From positions 6,704,501 through 6,768,500 of the forward strand of contig NZ_AP023189.1 of assembly GCF_012767755.2 (NCBI RefSeq): a stretch of DNA of 64,000 bases, given 5' to 3'. Made by a program: the position numbers and the translations under genes. The DNA comes from Pseudomonas tohonis (GTDB lineage Bacteria; Pseudomonadota; Gammaproteobacteria; Pseudomonadales; Pseudomonadaceae). Below are positions 63,450-64,000 of this stretch, piece by piece. Under the pieces are notes generated by a model that worked only from the letters and a program-made list of their open reading frames with translations, did not search any database and was not told the origin of the DNA. Every line of letters begins with the position of its first letter. Within the stretch, counting starts at the first letter, position 1.

Positions 63450-64000
63450 TTAAGCATTCCATGTATTGAGCGCATGCTCTGTAACGCTAGCGTGGAAGCA
63501 CCGCTTAATGTGCTCGTGCAATGCCCCCATACCAGACTGAATATCACCTAAGTCGAATACACGGCGCTCTATCCGGGACCCGTCTATATCCAGAACAGCA
63601 TGGACCCCCTCAATGCCCTCGAAGCGAGGCTGTAGTTTCATCATGCTGGGGCCCACTAAGTCCGGAGGTAGCGCGAGCTTTCCGGCTTGAACGATCGCCC
63701 TGGCGATAATTTGGCCCACACCCTCAACGAGAAGGGCGGACTCAGTGAAGGTGTGCCCAAAGATGGAGTCGGTCATTTTTTCGGACAGACCCAATAATGC
63801 CGGCTCTAAGTAAAGACTCAGCGCCTCTCCGGAACCAGGAACGACTGCATCCAGGTAACGCAGCCCAAGGCGCTCAGAATAACTAAGCCCGCCTACCGCT
63901 TCGGTAAGAACCTCGAGGCCGACCTTCAACTGCCCAAAGAACTCCTCATAATTCTCATAGGTAGTCGAGAAGAGCGACAGGGCGGTCTGCTCCAAGATGA
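63450..64000 (-). CDS. TIGR04255-like protein, partial
   Basis: The frame is open to the window end, so the N-terminus is missing; 183 codons are seen. LFSTTYENYEEFFGQLKVGLEVL, then YSERLGLRYLDAV, then AVLDIDGSRIERR and LHEHIKRCFHASVTEHALNTW agree with the sporadically distributed TIGR04255 family as I recall it. No function is known; scattered occurrence and operon with an HTH protein suggest defence or toxin-antitoxin type roles. Confidence 0.7.
   Translation of the reverse strand, partial: ILEQTALSLFSTTYENYEEFFGQLKVGLEVLTEAVGGLSYSERLGLRYLDAVVPGSGEALSLYLEPALLGLSEKMTDSIFGHTFTESALLVEGVGQIIARAIVQAGKLALPPDLVGPSMMKLQPRFEGIEGVHAVLDIDGSRIERRVFDLGDIQSGMGALHEHIKRCFHASVTEHALNTWNA

Noticed and set aside
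50397..64000. CRISPR array or CRISPR-associated transposon
   Set aside because: No repeat-spacer array and no cas genes are seen. The direct repeats at 50445-50567 are three, unevenly spaced and at the element edge.

Overview
The window is chromosomal DNA from a Pseudomonas of the P. aeruginosa / P. resinovorans type. Bases 1 to about 50,430 are GC-rich and densely coded, and the gene order matches, as far as I remember it, two stretches of the P. aeruginosa PAO1 map. An RpiR regulator, zwf, a U32 peptidase, a GGDEF/EAL protein and uvrD correspond to about PA5438-PA5443. kgtP, a CobW protein, zigA, dksA2 and folE2 correspond to about PA5530-PA5539. Both stretches lie close to oriC in PAO1. 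These identifications rest on motifs and remembered family features, not on a database search.

Bases 1-5,012 hold the end of a LysR gene and an amine/amino-acid uptake and oxidation operon (FAD oxidoreductase, ABC ATPase, permease, binding protein) facing an IclR regulator. Bases 5,046-18,580 hold the HexR-like/zwf pair, trhP, a c-di-GMP protein, uvrD, a secreted protein of unknown function, a Tim44-domain protein, a GNAT enzyme and an SMI1-fold protein. Bases 18,596-26,934 hold two CPA2 antiporters flanking a GntR-controlled aminotransferase plus PuuA-like ligase operon and a thioesterase. Bases 26,950-32,502 hold a copper-linked cluster (PCuAC, PepSY, DUF2946), pdxY, a diguanylate cyclase and a DUF3301 protein. 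Bases 32,547-39,728 hold two alpha/beta hydrolases, a TetR regulator, a DUF1329/DUF1302 pair and a secreted medium-chain-length PHA depolymerase whose catalytic triad falls at the published residue numbers. Bases 39,799-45,421 hold a two-component system of the MifSR type and the 2-oxoglutarate permease KgtP behind a sigma-54 promoter; between them is a tandem array with an exact 204-bp period. Bases 45,512-50,396 are a zinc-starvation (Zur-type) block.

At about 50,431, inside what looks like the folE2 terminator and 34 bp past the folE2 stop codon, composition and gene content change. The rest of the window is an island. It starts with three spaced 11-bp direct repeats that look like TnsB sites at a Tn7-like end. 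It carries a DUF6037-like gene, a SAVED-domain nuclease and a truncated TRIP13-like AAA gene (apparently the remains of a CBASS operon), an IS3-family element that cuts both the AAA gene and tnsC, then tnsB, tnsA, a small regulator, and a TnsD protein split over two overlapping frames. Beyond these are a small acidic protein gene, a probable orphan small RNA, and a three-gene unit (unknown protein, HTH protein, TIGR04255-like protein) that runs off the end. The other end of the element is not in the window.

Two features span the chromosomal part. The strong DnaA-box sequence TTATCCACA occurs 16 times in 50 kb. REP/REPIN-type palindromes built on GCGAATGAATTCGC fill several intergenic gaps and are part of each 204-bp repeat.
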